Source: Serratia marcescens
GTDB lineage: Bacteria > Pseudomonadota > Gammaproteobacteria > Enterobacterales > Enterobacteriaceae
Reading direction: 5' to 3'
DNA: 64,000 nucleotides
Assembly (NCBI RefSeq): GCF_001902635.1
Contig: NZ_MJAO01000007.1
Coordinates: 1-64,000 of the forward strand
A model generated the notes under the pieces. That model had not been told where the DNA came from and searched no databases. It saw only the letters and a program-made list of their open reading frames with translations. A program made the position numbers and the translations under genes. This document shows, in pieces, positions 46,138-54,994 of this stretch; position 1 is the stretch's first letter, and each line of letters begins with the position of its first letter.

Positions 46138-48421
46138 TACCGCACAGTTGGTCGTCGGGTTGCAACTGAATGACACCAACTTTAAAAACAAACTGACGGC
46201 GGCTTACCGTACCGCCGGGGAACAATCCGCCAAATTTAACCGCCAGGCTCAGCAGGATGCGAAGAAGACCGACGAGTCGTATCAACGCATCGGCGGCACG
46301 CTTGGTGGCCTGGCGGGGAAACTGGCGGGGCTGGCCGGCGTTGAGCTATCGCTGCAGGGGCTCGCCGCCACCTCGCGCCAGTATGGGCAGGTGCTCACCG
46401 AACTCTCTTCCATCACCGTCGCCGCGACGGCGCAGATGAAGCAGCTGGACGACGCGGCCCGTCAGGCGAGCAGTGCTTCCGGCGATGGCGGCAGCCGCGC
46501 GGAGGAGATGCTGAAGCTGGCCGGCGGCCTGAATGACAGCGCGGCGGCCTGGCGCGATCAGGCGGCGGCGGCGCGCGGGGCGGCGCAGGCGACGGCCGGC
46601 GTCGGTTCTGCCTCTCGCGTCGCCAACATCGCGCTGGGTGCGCTTGGTGGCCCGGTCGGTGTCGCCATTCAGGCGGGGTTGGCGATGCTGTACTTCCATG
46701 AGCAAAACAAATTGGCCCGCGAGTCGGCTTTGGCATTGAAAGATGTGGCGGCCGAGACGGGCGAAGATCTCAGTAAACTCTCCAAGGCAAAGCTCGCCGT
46801 CAAAATTGATACCTTCGACGATCAGTTAAAGACGCTCAGTGAGGAAAAAACCAAGATCGAGAACCAGCTGGCGCGTAGGAGCGATATCCGACTTGCTCTC
46901 TTAGAGCGCCGAAGCAAAGGGATGTTGGGATTCCTCTACTCTGATCCAAAAGAGGTGAGAAAAGAACGAAACGCCTTGCAAGCGCAGTTGGAAGATATCA
47001 TTAAGGGCGAGAAAGCGATCCGGCTCCGGCGAAACAACGCCGTCAATGCACAGAATGGCAACGACAGCCATGTTGAGACCAAACCTGATAAGCCTAAGAG
47101 CCATCAAGCAAGCGTCACTCCTGTCGGTCGTATTTTTAGCGATAACGGCAAGCAGCAGTCTCTTGAGCAGTACCAACAGCTGCGTCAGGAAATCGAGCAG
47201 GCGCATCTGAGCAGCCTCGACAAAATCACTCAGGATGAACAAAGCGCGCAGGCCAAGCTGGTGTCAGCGGCCAAGGCGGCCGGTGCCGGGCAGGCCGATG
47301 TGCAGCGGGCGATGGCGCTGAACGCCGAGAAGTATCAGCGGCAGCGGCAACAGCTGGCTGAGCAGTACGCACCAGGGCAGGCGGCGGTACGCAAAGAGCA
47401 AGAGGTCGGCAAGGAGCTGAAGGCGTTGTATGACGGGCGGCTGTTGACCGAACGCGAATACCAGACTGCCAGCCGGATGCAGCAGCAAGATACGATGCGC
47501 CAGCGGCTGAAGGCTGAAACCGACGCGCTCGCCGCGCCGCGTATGAACATTGCCGGTGATGTGGATCCTGCCGTTCGCCTTAACAACCAACTGGCGCAGC
47601 AGCAGGCGCAATACCAGGCCTACTACCAGCAAGGTATTCTGGATAAACAGCGCTATGAACAGCTGATGCAGGCGGCGACGCAGGAATCGTCGGACGCTCA
47701 GTACCAGCAGGCGCTGAGTCTGTTCGGCGGGCAGAGCCGCGTGCACAAGATGGCGCTGGGGCTGGTGGATATGACGCGGGAACGGACCTCCGGCATGATG
47801 TTCGATCTGCTGACCGGGACGCAAAACTTTAAGCAAAGCATTCTCGGTTTGATGACCTCCATGACGCAGTCCATCATTCAGCAACTGATCGATCTGGCGA
47901 TGCAGGCGCTGTTAACCAGAACTTTTCTCTCTACCTTTATGAACATCGGCGGCGGTTTGCTGGGCGGGGCGGCAAGCGCTGGCGCGGGCACGGCCGGTTC
48001 AGGCGCGATGGGTATGCCGACCGGTTGGCAAGGCTATGTCCCTAACGCCAAGGGCGGCGTGTACGCCTCGCCTTCGCTGAGCGCATTCAGCGGCCAGATC
48101 GTCAGCAATCCCACGTTGTTCGCGTTTGCCAGAGGCGCCGGTTTAATGGGCGAAGCCGGGCCGGAGGCCATCATGCCGCTCAAGCGCGGCGCGGATGGTT
48201 CGCTCGGCGTGCGGGCGATCGGCGGTGGCCAGCAGTCTGCGGCGGCGCCGAATGTCTACATCACCATCGAGAACGGCGGCAACTTCAGCTCGCAGGCCGA
48301 TCCGGGATGGGGCGAGTTCGGTAAACAAATGGGCAATATCGCCGCGCAGGAAAGCCAGAAGGTGATCAACCGTAACCTGATGCCGGGCCAACCGATTTGG
48401 AAAGCAATCAAGGGGATGTAA
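46130..48421 (+). CDS. Tail tape measure protein (lambda H family)
   Basis: A 763-residue protein with long helical stretches and an internal hydrophobic patch (LGALGGPVGVAIQAGLAMLY, about 180-200). The start ADTAQLVVGLQLNDTNFKNK and the end ITIENGGNFSSQ ... NRNLMPGQPIWKAIKGM are lambda-H-like. It sets tail length; at about 0.15 nm per residue this predicts a tail of roughly 110-115 nm. The ATG overlaps the end of the GT frame, and its stop overlaps the M gene start (TAATG). Confidence 0.9.
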   Translation: MADTAQLVVGLQLNDTNFKNKLTAAYRTAGEQSAKFNRQAQQDAKKTDESYQRIGGTLGGLAGKLAGLAGVELSLQGLAATSRQYGQVLTELSSITVAATAQMKQLDDAARQASSASGDGGSRAEEMLKLAGGLNDSAAAWRDQAAAARGAAQATAGVGSASRVANIALGALGGPVGVAIQAGLAMLYFHEQNKLARESALALKDVAAETGEDLSKLSKAKLAVKIDTFDDQLKTLSEEKTKIENQLARRSDIRLALLERRSKGMLGFLYSDPKEVRKERNALQAQLEDIIKGEKAIRLRRNNAVNAQNGNDSHVETKPDKPKSHQASVTPVGRIFSDNGKQQSLEQYQQLRQEIEQAHLSSLDKITQDEQSAQAKLVSAAKAAGAGQADVQRAMALNAEKYQRQRQQLAEQYAPGQAAVRKEQEVGKELKALYDGRLLTEREYQTASRMQQQDTMRQRLKAETDALAAPRMNIAGDVDPAVRLNNQLAQQQAQYQAYYQQGILDKQRYEQLMQAATQESSDAQYQQALSLFGGQSRVHKMALGLVDMTRERTSGMMFDLLTGTQNFKQSILGLMTSMTQSIIQQLIDLAMQALLTRTFLSTFMNIGGGLLGGAASAGAGTAGSGAMGMPTGWQGYVPNAKGGVYASPSLSAFSGQIVSNPTLFAFARGAGLMGEAGPEAIMPLKRGADGSLGVRAIGGGQQSAAAPNVYITIENGGNFSSQADPGWGEFGKQMGNIAAQESQKVINRNLMPGQPIWKAIKGM

Positions 48422-48759
48422 TGGGCATTCAGACATTTGAATTTCCGGCGCGCGTCAATGCCGCCGGCGATACGCGTTTTCGCGTCAGAAAGGCGCAGTT
48501 CGGCGACGGCTATGCGCAGGTTTCCGGCGATGGCATTAACCCGATCGTGCGCTCCTGGGATCTGACCTTTGTCGGCAAGTATGACTACATCACGCCGATC
48601 ATCGTCTTTCTGGAAAACCATCACGGGGTGAAGTCCTTCCAATGGACGCCACCAACTCAGGTTCCCGGCCTGTACCGCTGCGAGGGCTATAAGCCGGTCG
48701 CCATGGGCGGGGACAACTATTCACTGACGGCCACGTTTACCGAGGCCTTCCACGTTTAA
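48421..48759 (+). CDS. Tail tip protein M
   Basis: A 112-residue lambda M-like minor tail protein: FRVRKAQFGDGYAQVSGDGI, SWDLTFVGKYDYITPIIVFL and FQWTPPTQVPGLYRCEGYKP are family hallmarks. It joins the tube to the tip complex. The start overlaps the tape measure stop. Confidence 0.9.
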   Translation: MGIQTFEFPARVNAAGDTRFRVRKAQFGDGYAQVSGDGINPIVRSWDLTFVGKYDYITPIIVFLENHHGVKSFQWTPPTQVPGLYRCEGYKPVAMGGDNYSLTATFTEAFHV

Positions 48760-48771
48760 CCGGGGGAGACG

Positions 48772-49521
48772 ATGCTGAATTCAGATTTGCAAAAGCTGGA
48801 GCCGGGCAACCGCATCCGCCTGATTGAGGTAGACGGCACCCGGTTTGGCGCCGATATTCTGCGCTTTCATTGCGATACCCTGCCTTTTACGCCGCAAGAG
48901 TTGGCTGCCGCCGGCGGTGATGAAACCAAACTGCCGGCGAAATCGGTCTGGTGGCAGGGGCAGGAGTACGGCCCGTGGCCGTTTAGCGTCGAAGGGCTGG
49001 AGATCTCCGCCGACAGCCAGGGCAATGCGCCGAAGCTGTCAGTCGCCAATATCAATGGCCTGATCAGTGCGCTCTGCCTGCAGTTTGAGGACATGGCGCA
49101 GGCCAAGGTGCGGATCCACGACACGCTGGTGCACTACCTTGACGCCCGCAACTTCCCGCAGGGGAACCCTTCGGCCGATCCGCTGCAGGAAAAGCTGCAG
49201 GTGTTCTACATCGATCGCAAGGCGACGGAAAGCGACGAAGCGGTGGAGTTCGAGCTCTCCAGCCCGGCGGACCTGCGGGGATTGCGCATCCCGACCCGGC
49301 AAATCCACAGCCTGTGCACCTGGTGCTCGCGCGGCGGCTATCGCACCGGCAAGGGCTGCGATTACGCCGGTAGCCGTTACTTTGACGACAAGGGAAACCC
49401 GGTGGATGACCCGAGCCTGGATCGCTGCGGCGGGCTGCTGAGCGACTGCCAAAAACGCTTTGGCGAGCACGAGCCGCTGCCGTTCGGTGGCTTCCCCGGC
49501 GCGGCGTTAATCCGGCAGTAG
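48772..49521 (+). CDS. Tail tip protein L (iron-sulfur)
   Basis: A 249-residue lambda L-like protein. The C-terminal part has Cys182, Cys185, Cys196, Cys219 and Cys226 (CTWC, KGC, DRC, DC). In lambda L such cysteines hold an iron-sulfur cluster in the tail tip. CGGGGGAGACG is the ribosome site. It lies between M and K, as in lambda. Confidence 0.9.
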   Translation: MLNSDLQKLEPGNRIRLIEVDGTRFGADILRFHCDTLPFTPQELAAAGGDETKLPAKSVWWQGQEYGPWPFSVEGLEISADSQGNAPKLSVANINGLISALCLQFEDMAQAKVRIHDTLVHYLDARNFPQGNPSADPLQEKLQVFYIDRKATESDEAVEFELSSPADLRGLRIPTRQIHSLCTWCSRGGYRTGKGCDYAGSRYFDDKGNPVDDPSLDRCGGLLSDCQKRFGEHEPLPFGGFPGAALIRQ

Positions 49522-49530
49522 GGGGCGAGC

Positions 49531-50235
49531 ATGAAAGAAAAAACCTCGGCGGCCATTATGGCGCACGCCAGGGCCGAGTACCCGCGCGAATGCTGCGGCG
49601 TGGTGGCGCAAAAGTCCCGCGTGGAGCGTTATTTCCCGTGCCGCAACCTGGCGGACAACCCCACCGAGCAGTTTCATCTGGCACCGGAAGACTACGTGGC
49701 CGCCGCCGAATGGGGCACCATCACCCTCATCGTGCACAGCCACCCGGACGCCACTACGCAGCCGAGTGAACTGGACAAGGCGCAGTGCGACGCGATGGAG
49801 CTGCCCTGGGCGATCGCCAGCTGGCCGGAGGGGGACCTGCGCACCATTTTTCCGCGCGGCGAACTGCCGCTGGTGAGCCGCCAGTTCGTGCTGGGGCATA
49901 CCGACTGTTGGGGGCTGATCATGAGCTACTTCCGGCAGGAGCACGGCATAACGCTTCAGGATTACCGCGTTGATTATCCGTGGTGGGAACGGGGTGAAAA
50001 CCGCTATCTGGATAACTGGCATGCGTGCGGCTTTCGCGAGTTCGATGGCCCACCGCAGCCAGGAGATATGGCGATCATGCAGGTTTCGGCGCCGGTGGCC
50101 AACCACGCCGGCATTCTGCTGGCTGATGGCCTGTTGCTGCACCACATGTACGGCATGCTCAGTCAGCGGGTGCCTTACGGCGGCTACTGGAAGGAGAGAA
50201 CGGTGAAGGTGTTGCGGCATAGAGAAATGATGTAA
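49531..50235 (+). CDS. Tail tip protein K (MPN plus NlpC/P60 domains)
   Basis: A 234-residue two-domain protein. The N-terminal JAB/MPN domain has HSHP (His69, His71) with Ser79 and Asp82. The C-terminal NlpC/P60 peptidase domain has the catalytic Cys126 (GHTDCWGLI) and His192 (NHAGI). It probably opens peptidoglycan for the tail tip or processes tip proteins. It matches lambda K in order and domains. Confidence 0.9.
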   Translation: MKEKTSAAIMAHARAEYPRECCGVVAQKSRVERYFPCRNLADNPTEQFHLAPEDYVAAAEWGTITLIVHSHPDATTQPSELDKAQCDAMELPWAIASWPEGDLRTIFPRGELPLVSRQFVLGHTDCWGLIMSYFRQEHGITLQDYRVDYPWWERGENRYLDNWHACGFREFDGPPQPGDMAIMQVSAPVANHAGILLADGLLLHHMYGMLSQRVPYGGYWKERTVKVLRHREMM

Positions 50236-50237
50236 TT

Positions 50238-50265
50238 CTCTGTTAAGATGAAAAAAATAACAGAG
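50238..50265 (+). promoter_or_regulatory. Stem-loop over the moron ribosome site
   Basis: CTCTGTTA (50238-50245) pairs with TAACAGAG (50258-50265), and the second arm overlaps the AGAGGG ribosome site of the next gene. It could limit translation of the lipoprotein; a regulatory role is inferred. Confidence 0.4.
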
Positions 50266-50274
50266 GGAATACTG

Positions 50275-50634
50275 ATGAAAAAAATACTCTTGCCCATCAC
50301 GTTGCTGATGCTGACAGGTTGCGCAAATCCAGAACTAACAAAAAAGGTTACTGCTGAATTTACATCTAAAAAGGATGTGAAGAATTTATCCGTTTGCATC
50401 GCTGAGAAATCAGACATGAGAACATTTAATGGTATGCGCATTGAAACAACAGAAAAGCCAGCCAGGGACGGTGGTGTTTCTTTAGCTCTGATTAATGGTG
50501 GTGGGTATATCGATATTCTTGATAAAGGAATGCAGCGTCAGGTTATTTATAGAGGTGAAGCTGCAGAAACCCCGTGGGGTAAGCTTACAAACAGGAAGAA
50601 TGATGTGATTTCAGACATTAATTCGTGTTTGTAA
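50275..50634 (+). CDS. Small lipoprotein moron between tail genes K and I
   Basis: A 119-residue protein with a signal peptide and lipobox LLMLTGC (cysteine near residue 16), then a hydrophilic domain with no recognised family. It starts at ATG 50275 after GAGGGAATACTG, rather than at an in-frame ATG upstream. The gene is much more AT-rich than the tail genes on both sides and has its own terminator, the usual look of a moron. It is not part of the lambda tail order. It might alter the producer's envelope, but the function is unknown. Confidence 0.75.
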   Translation: MKKILLPITLLMLTGCANPELTKKVTAEFTSKKDVKNLSVCIAEKSDMRTFNGMRIETTEKPARDGGVSLALINGGGYIDILDKGMQRQVIYRGEAAETPWGKLTNRKNDVISDINSCL

Positions 50635-50654
50635 TTTAATGAATGTAAAACTGA

Positions 50655-50676
50655 CCCGCGAACAGGCGGGTTTTTT
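50655..50676 (+). terminator. Terminator between the moron and gene I
   Basis: CCCGC-GAACAG-GCGGG followed by TTTTTT, inside the tail operon and 12 bases before the gene I ATG. Confidence 0.88.
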
Positions 50677-50687
50677 ATGGAGTGATT

Positions 50688-51314
50688 ATGGCCTTCGTTA
50701 ACGTCTCAGTAAGAACGGTTAAATTCCACGGGCCGATGGTTAAACTGTTTGGGGGAGAGTTTAAGTATCGAGCCATGACGGTTCCGAAAGCGATTGATGC
50801 AATGAGGAATTTACTTCCAGGGTTTGAGCGCTACATGCTTGAAGCTCATAATCGTGGATTAACATTTTCTATATTTGTTGGGAAGCGAAATGTAAGCCAG
50901 GATGAGTTGGAGTTAACCCAAGGTACTGATGATATTCATATTGTTCCGGTGGTTATTGGCAGTAAGAGAGCCGGGTTATTTCAAACAATATTGGGGGTGG
51001 CGCTGGTTGCCACTGCTGCATATTTTACTGGAGGCGCTGCTATTGGAATGGGAGCGGGGTTTTCTAGTGCTGGTGCATGGGGGTCTGCTTCATTAGTTGG
51101 CGCTTCCCTTGCTCTCGGCGGCGTCGTCCAAATGCTCTCCCCGCAAATGGGCGGGCTGCGCATGCGGCAAGGCCCGGAAAATAAACCGAGCTATGCCTTT
51201 GGCGGGCCAGTCAACACCACGGCGCAGGGCAACCCCGTCGGCGTGCTGTACGGCACGCGTGAAATTGGTGGGGCGATTATCTCCGCAGGTATTTATACCG
51301 AAGACCAGCAATAA
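50688..51314 (+). CDS. Tail assembly protein I
   Basis: A 208-residue lambda I-like protein: the N-terminal ubiquitin-like part (NVSVRTVKFHGPMVKLFGGE, PKAIDAMRNLLPGFERYM), a Gly/Ala-rich hydrophobic middle, and the conserved C-terminal FGGPVNTTAQGNPVGVLYGT. It helps tip assembly and does not remain in the mature tail in lambda. GGAG at good spacing chooses ATG 50688. The first half of the gene is AT-richer than the second, which suggests a recombination joint. Confidence 0.85.
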   Translation: MAFVNVSVRTVKFHGPMVKLFGGEFKYRAMTVPKAIDAMRNLLPGFERYMLEAHNRGLTFSIFVGKRNVSQDELELTQGTDDIHIVPVVIGSKRAGLFQTILGVALVATAAYFTGGAAIGMGAGFSSAGAWGSASLVGASLALGGVVQMLSPQMGGLRMRQGPENKPSYAFGGPVNTTAQGNPVGVLYGTREIGGAIISAGIYTEDQQ

Positions 51315-51334
51315 CGACATCCGTTTGAACAGAC

Positions 51335-51357
51335 AGCCGCAATAGCGGCTTTTTTTA
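51335..51357 (+). terminator. Terminator between genes I and J
   Basis: AGCCGC-AATA-GCGGCT followed by seven T, 10 bases before the gene J ATG. A second intrinsic terminator inside the tail operon. Confidence 0.9.
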
Positions 51358-51367
51358 TGGGCGAAAT

Positions 51368-54300
51368 ATGGCACAGAAAATTATCCGTGGGCGAAAAGGT
51401 GGCGGCGGTGGCGGCCACACGCCGGTAGAATCGCCGGACAGCATTCAGTCGATCGCCAGAGCGAAGATGTTGTTCGCATTGGGCGAAGGGGAGTTTGCCG
51501 GCGGGCTGGATGGCACAAACATTTTTGTTGACGGCACGCCGGTATTGGGCAGCGACGGAACGGAAAACTTTCCCGGTTTCCGCTGGGAATTCCGCCCTGG
51601 TTCGCAGGCGCAGGAATATATCCAGGGCATTCCCGCCGTTGAGAATGAGATCTCGGTCGGCAGCGAACTGAAAAGCGGCGCGCCGTGGGTGCGTTCCGTC
51701 TCTAACCTGCAACTTTCCGCCGTTCGCCTGCGCCTGGGGTGGCCCATGCTGCAAAAGCAGGCGGACAACGGCGACGTCAACGGCTATCGCATCGAGTATG
51801 CCATCGACGTGGCGACCGACGGCGGCAGCTACCGGGAGGTGTTAACGGCGGCGATTGACGATAAAACCACCTCGCTGTATGAACGCTCGCACCGTATCAA
51901 CTTGCCGAAGGCCAGCACGGGATGGCAGCTGCGCGTGCGCCGGTTGACGCCTAACGCCAACAGCGCCCGGATCGCCGACCGTATGAACATCGAGGCGCTG
52001 ACCGAAGTCATCGACGCCAAGCTGCGCTACCCGAACACCGCGTTGCTGTACGTTGAGTTCGACTCAAAGCAGTTCCCCAACATCCCGAAGATCAGCTGCA
52101 AACCGCGCGGCCGCCTGATCCGCGTGCCGGACAACTACGATCCGCAAACGCGCAGCTATACCGGCATCTGGAGCGGCGGCTTTAAGTGGGCCTACAGCGA
52201 TAACCCGGCGTGGGTGTTTTACGACATTATTTTAGCCGAGCGCTTTGGCCTGGGCGATCGCATCGATGCTTCCCAGGTCTCCGAGTCCGAACTGTATCGC
52301 ATCGCGCAGTATTGCGATCAGCTGGTGCCGGACGGGCGAGGCGGCGAAGGCATGGAGCCGCGTTTTACCTGCAACGTTTATCTGCAGTCGCGGGAAGAGG
52401 CCTGGACGGTGCTGAGCGATTTGGCTGGCATCTTCCGCGGCATGACCTATTGGGGGCAAAACCAAATGGTCGCCCTGGCGGACATGCCGCGCGATATGGA
52501 TTTCACTTACACCCGCGCCAACGTCATCGACGGCAAGTTTACCTACTCGTCCGCCAGCGAACGCACCCGCTACAGCACCGCGATGGTCAGCTGGTCCGAT
52601 CCGGGCAACCATTACGCCGATGCGATAGAGGCTGTATTCGACAGCGATCTGGTGCGCCGCTACGATGTGAATCAGACCGAACTGACGGCCATCGGCTGCA
52701 CCACACCGAGCGAAGCGAACCGCCGTGGCCGCTGGGCGCTGTTGACCAACAGCAAGGATCGCACGGTCAGTTTCTCCGTGGGGCTGGACGGCATGATCCC
52801 CATGCCCGGGCACATCGTCGGCGTGGCGGACCAGATGCTGGCCGGGCGGGTGATTGGCGGGCGCCTCAGCGGCGCGGACGGTCGCAAACTGACGCTGGAC
52901 AGGAAGCCGGGTGCCAAAGCCGGCGATCGCCTGATCGTCAACCTGCCATCCGGCCGGGCGCAGGCGCGCACCGTGCAGGCGGTGAATGAACGTGTGGTGA
53001 CCGTCACCACGGCCTACAGCGAGGCACCGGCGCCGGAAGCCGCCTGGTCCATCGACGCGGACGATCTGGCGGTGCAGCTTTACCGCGTAGTGGGCATTGC
53101 CGATAACGGCGACAACACCTATACCGTCAACGCTGCGGAACACGATCCGAACAAGTACGCCCGCATCGATACCGGCGCACGCATCGACGATCGCCCGATC
53201 TCCATCATTCCGCCCGGCGTGCAGGCGCCGCCGAAAAACATCACCATCGACAGCTACTCCTCCGTGAGCCAGGGTATCGCCATTACCACCCTGCGCGCCG
53301 CCTGGGGCGCGGTTGAAAATGCCATCGCCTATGAGGCCGAGTGGCGCAAAGATAACGGCAACTGGGTGTCGGTGCCGCGCACCTCGGCGCTCAGCTTTGA
53401 AGTGCCGGGGATTTACGCCGGTCGTTATCGGGTGCGCGTGCGGGCCATCAACGCCAGCAATGTGTCGTCTGTCTGGGCAACGTCGGTGGAAACTGACCTC
53501 AAGGGCAAAGAGGGTAAGCCGCCGATGCCGCTCGGCTTCAAGGCATCGCCTCTGTTGTGGGGCATCCAGCTCGACTGGGCGTTCCCCACCGGCGCAGAAG
53601 ATACGCTGAAAACTGAAATTCAGTATGCGGACAACGCCGCCGGGAATAACGCGATGCTGCTGGCCGATATCCCGTATCCGTTGCACACCTACGCCATGAC
53701 TGGGTTGAAGGCGGGGCAGGGCTTCTGGTTCCGCGCGCGGCTGCAAGACCGCACGGGCAATCAGGGGGACTGGACCGGCTGGGCCGCCGGACAAGCGAAC
53801 GCAGACGCCGGCGATTACCTCGAGAACATCGGCGACGATCTCCTGACCGCGAAAGACGGCGAGCGGCTGGTGGGCGATATCGACACCAACATCGACGCCA
53901 TCTTGCAGAATGCGCTGGCCAACAACGCGACGGTGGATCACCAGTGGGCGCAGTACGGCACGGTGCGCGCCGATATCATGGTGGTGAAAACCACCATCGC
54001 GGAGGTCGATCGCGGGCTGGCCGAGATGAAAACCCAGGTGCAGGCACAGATTGACGACGTAGCGGCGGTGCTGGAAGACAAACTGACGGCGACGGTAGAC
54101 GCCGACGGCGCCACGGCCATCCACACGCTGAAAGCGGGCGTGCGGGTAAACGGCACCTTCTACAATGCCGGCATGTCGATCGCGGTATTGGCGGAAAACG
54201 GCAGGCCGGTCACCACCCGCGTGGGCTTTAACGCCAATCAGTTCGTGCTGATGAGCGGCAACAACAGTAATCAGTATTCGCCGTTTGCCGTGGTGGATGG

Positions 54301-54949
54301 GCAGGTGTTTATTAGCGACGCGTTTATTCGCAATGGCACTATCGATAGCGCCAAGATCGCACAGCATATCCAGTCTTCTAATTGGATTAACGGGCAGCGC
54401 GGCTGGGCGATAAATAAAGATGGTGGAGCACAATTCCATAACATTACTGCCCGCGGGGCAATATATGCCGACACTGGTGAGTTTAAAAATGGTGTGATTG
54501 GTAACTGTCGAATCCTCGAAAACTGTTCTATTGAGGGGAAACTATCCGCTGCAAATATCGAAGGTGCCATTATGGATGGCTCAATGCTAAGCTGGGGAAG
54601 TGGTTATACTAACGATAGTAGAGTGTTGCGGTTTGCTGGCAACAATGTCATCCCTGTTCGTATCTATGGGCAAATAAAGATAACTCGAGGTGGTAGAGGT
54701 TCGCCACATATTTATGGTGGGATTAGGAAGAATAAAACGTCTGGCCGTTTCTTACCCGAGTCATCTGATGGTTTATCTTATGATAAAAGCTCGGTTTCTT
54801 TCGTTTATATAGATGAGTTGGTGGGTAAATCTGAGTCTGTATTTTGGCAGCTTGCGGTTGGTGAAGTTGATCAGGGAAATTACCAATCAACAAGTTTTGC
54901 GGTAAATATATTCTCAACACCTCAGTATACAGCATTCGGATTGGAATGA
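51368..54949 (+). CDS. Central tail fibre / receptor-binding protein J
   Basis: A 1193-residue lambda J-like host-specificity protein. The N-terminus (KIIRGRKGGGGGGHTPVESP) and the tip-fold region (RIADRMNIEALTEVIDAKLR, KQFPNIPKISCKPRGR) are conserved. Fibronectin type III-like repeats follow at about 630-800, a helical segment at about 850-900, and a C-terminal receptor-binding part. The coding sequence becomes clearly AT-richer from about 54340, so the last ~200 residues look exchanged. This end would choose the target strain. Confidence 0.92.
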   Translation: MAQKIIRGRKGGGGGGHTPVESPDSIQSIARAKMLFALGEGEFAGGLDGTNIFVDGTPVLGSDGTENFPGFRWEFRPGSQAQEYIQGIPAVENEISVGSELKSGAPWVRSVSNLQLSAVRLRLGWPMLQKQADNGDVNGYRIEYAIDVATDGGSYREVLTAAIDDKTTSLYERSHRINLPKASTGWQLRVRRLTPNANSARIADRMNIEALTEVIDAKLRYPNTALLYVEFDSKQFPNIPKISCKPRGRLIRVPDNYDPQTRSYTGIWSGGFKWAYSDNPAWVFYDIILAERFGLGDRIDASQVSESELYRIAQYCDQLVPDGRGGEGMEPRFTCNVYLQSREEAWTVLSDLAGIFRGMTYWGQNQMVALADMPRDMDFTYTRANVIDGKFTYSSASERTRYSTAMVSWSDPGNHYADAIEAVFDSDLVRRYDVNQTELTAIGCTTPSEANRRGRWALLTNSKDRTVSFSVGLDGMIPMPGHIVGVADQMLAGRVIGGRLSGADGRKLTLDRKPGAKAGDRLIVNLPSGRAQARTVQAVNERVVTVTTAYSEAPAPEAAWSIDADDLAVQLYRVVGIADNGDNTYTVNAAEHDPNKYARIDTGARIDDRPISIIPPGVQAPPKNITIDSYSSVSQGIAITTLRAAWGAVENAIAYEAEWRKDNGNWVSVPRTSALSFEVPGIYAGRYRVRVRAINASNVSSVWATSVETDLKGKEGKPPMPLGFKASPLLWGIQLDWAFPTGAEDTLKTEIQYADNAAGNNAMLLADIPYPLHTYAMTGLKAGQGFWFRARLQDRTGNQGDWTGWAAGQANADAGDYLENIGDDLLTAKDGERLVGDIDTNIDAILQNALANNATVDHQWAQYGTVRADIMVVKTTIAEVDRGLAEMKTQVQAQIDDVAAVLEDKLTATVDADGATAIHTLKAGVRVNGTFYNAGMSIAVLAENGRPVTTRVGFNANQFVLMSGNNSNQYSPFAVVDGQVFISDAFIRNGTIDSAKIAQHIQSSNWINGQRGWAINKDGGAQFHNITARGAIYADTGEFKNGVIGNCRILENCSIEGKLSAANIEGAIMDGSMLSWGSGYTNDSRVLRFAGNNVIPVRIYGQIKITRGGRGSPHIYGGIRKNKTSGRFLPESSDGLSYDKSSVSFVYIDELVGKSESVFWQLAVGEVDQGNYQSTSFAVNIFSTPQYTAFGLE

Positions 54950-54994
54950 TTGCCATTGTATATTCGAACTTTTCCCTAGAAATCAGGAGGCATC

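Noticed and set aside
52232..54439. A 735-codon minus-strand open frame opposite gene J
   Set aside because: Shadow frame of the J coding sequence.
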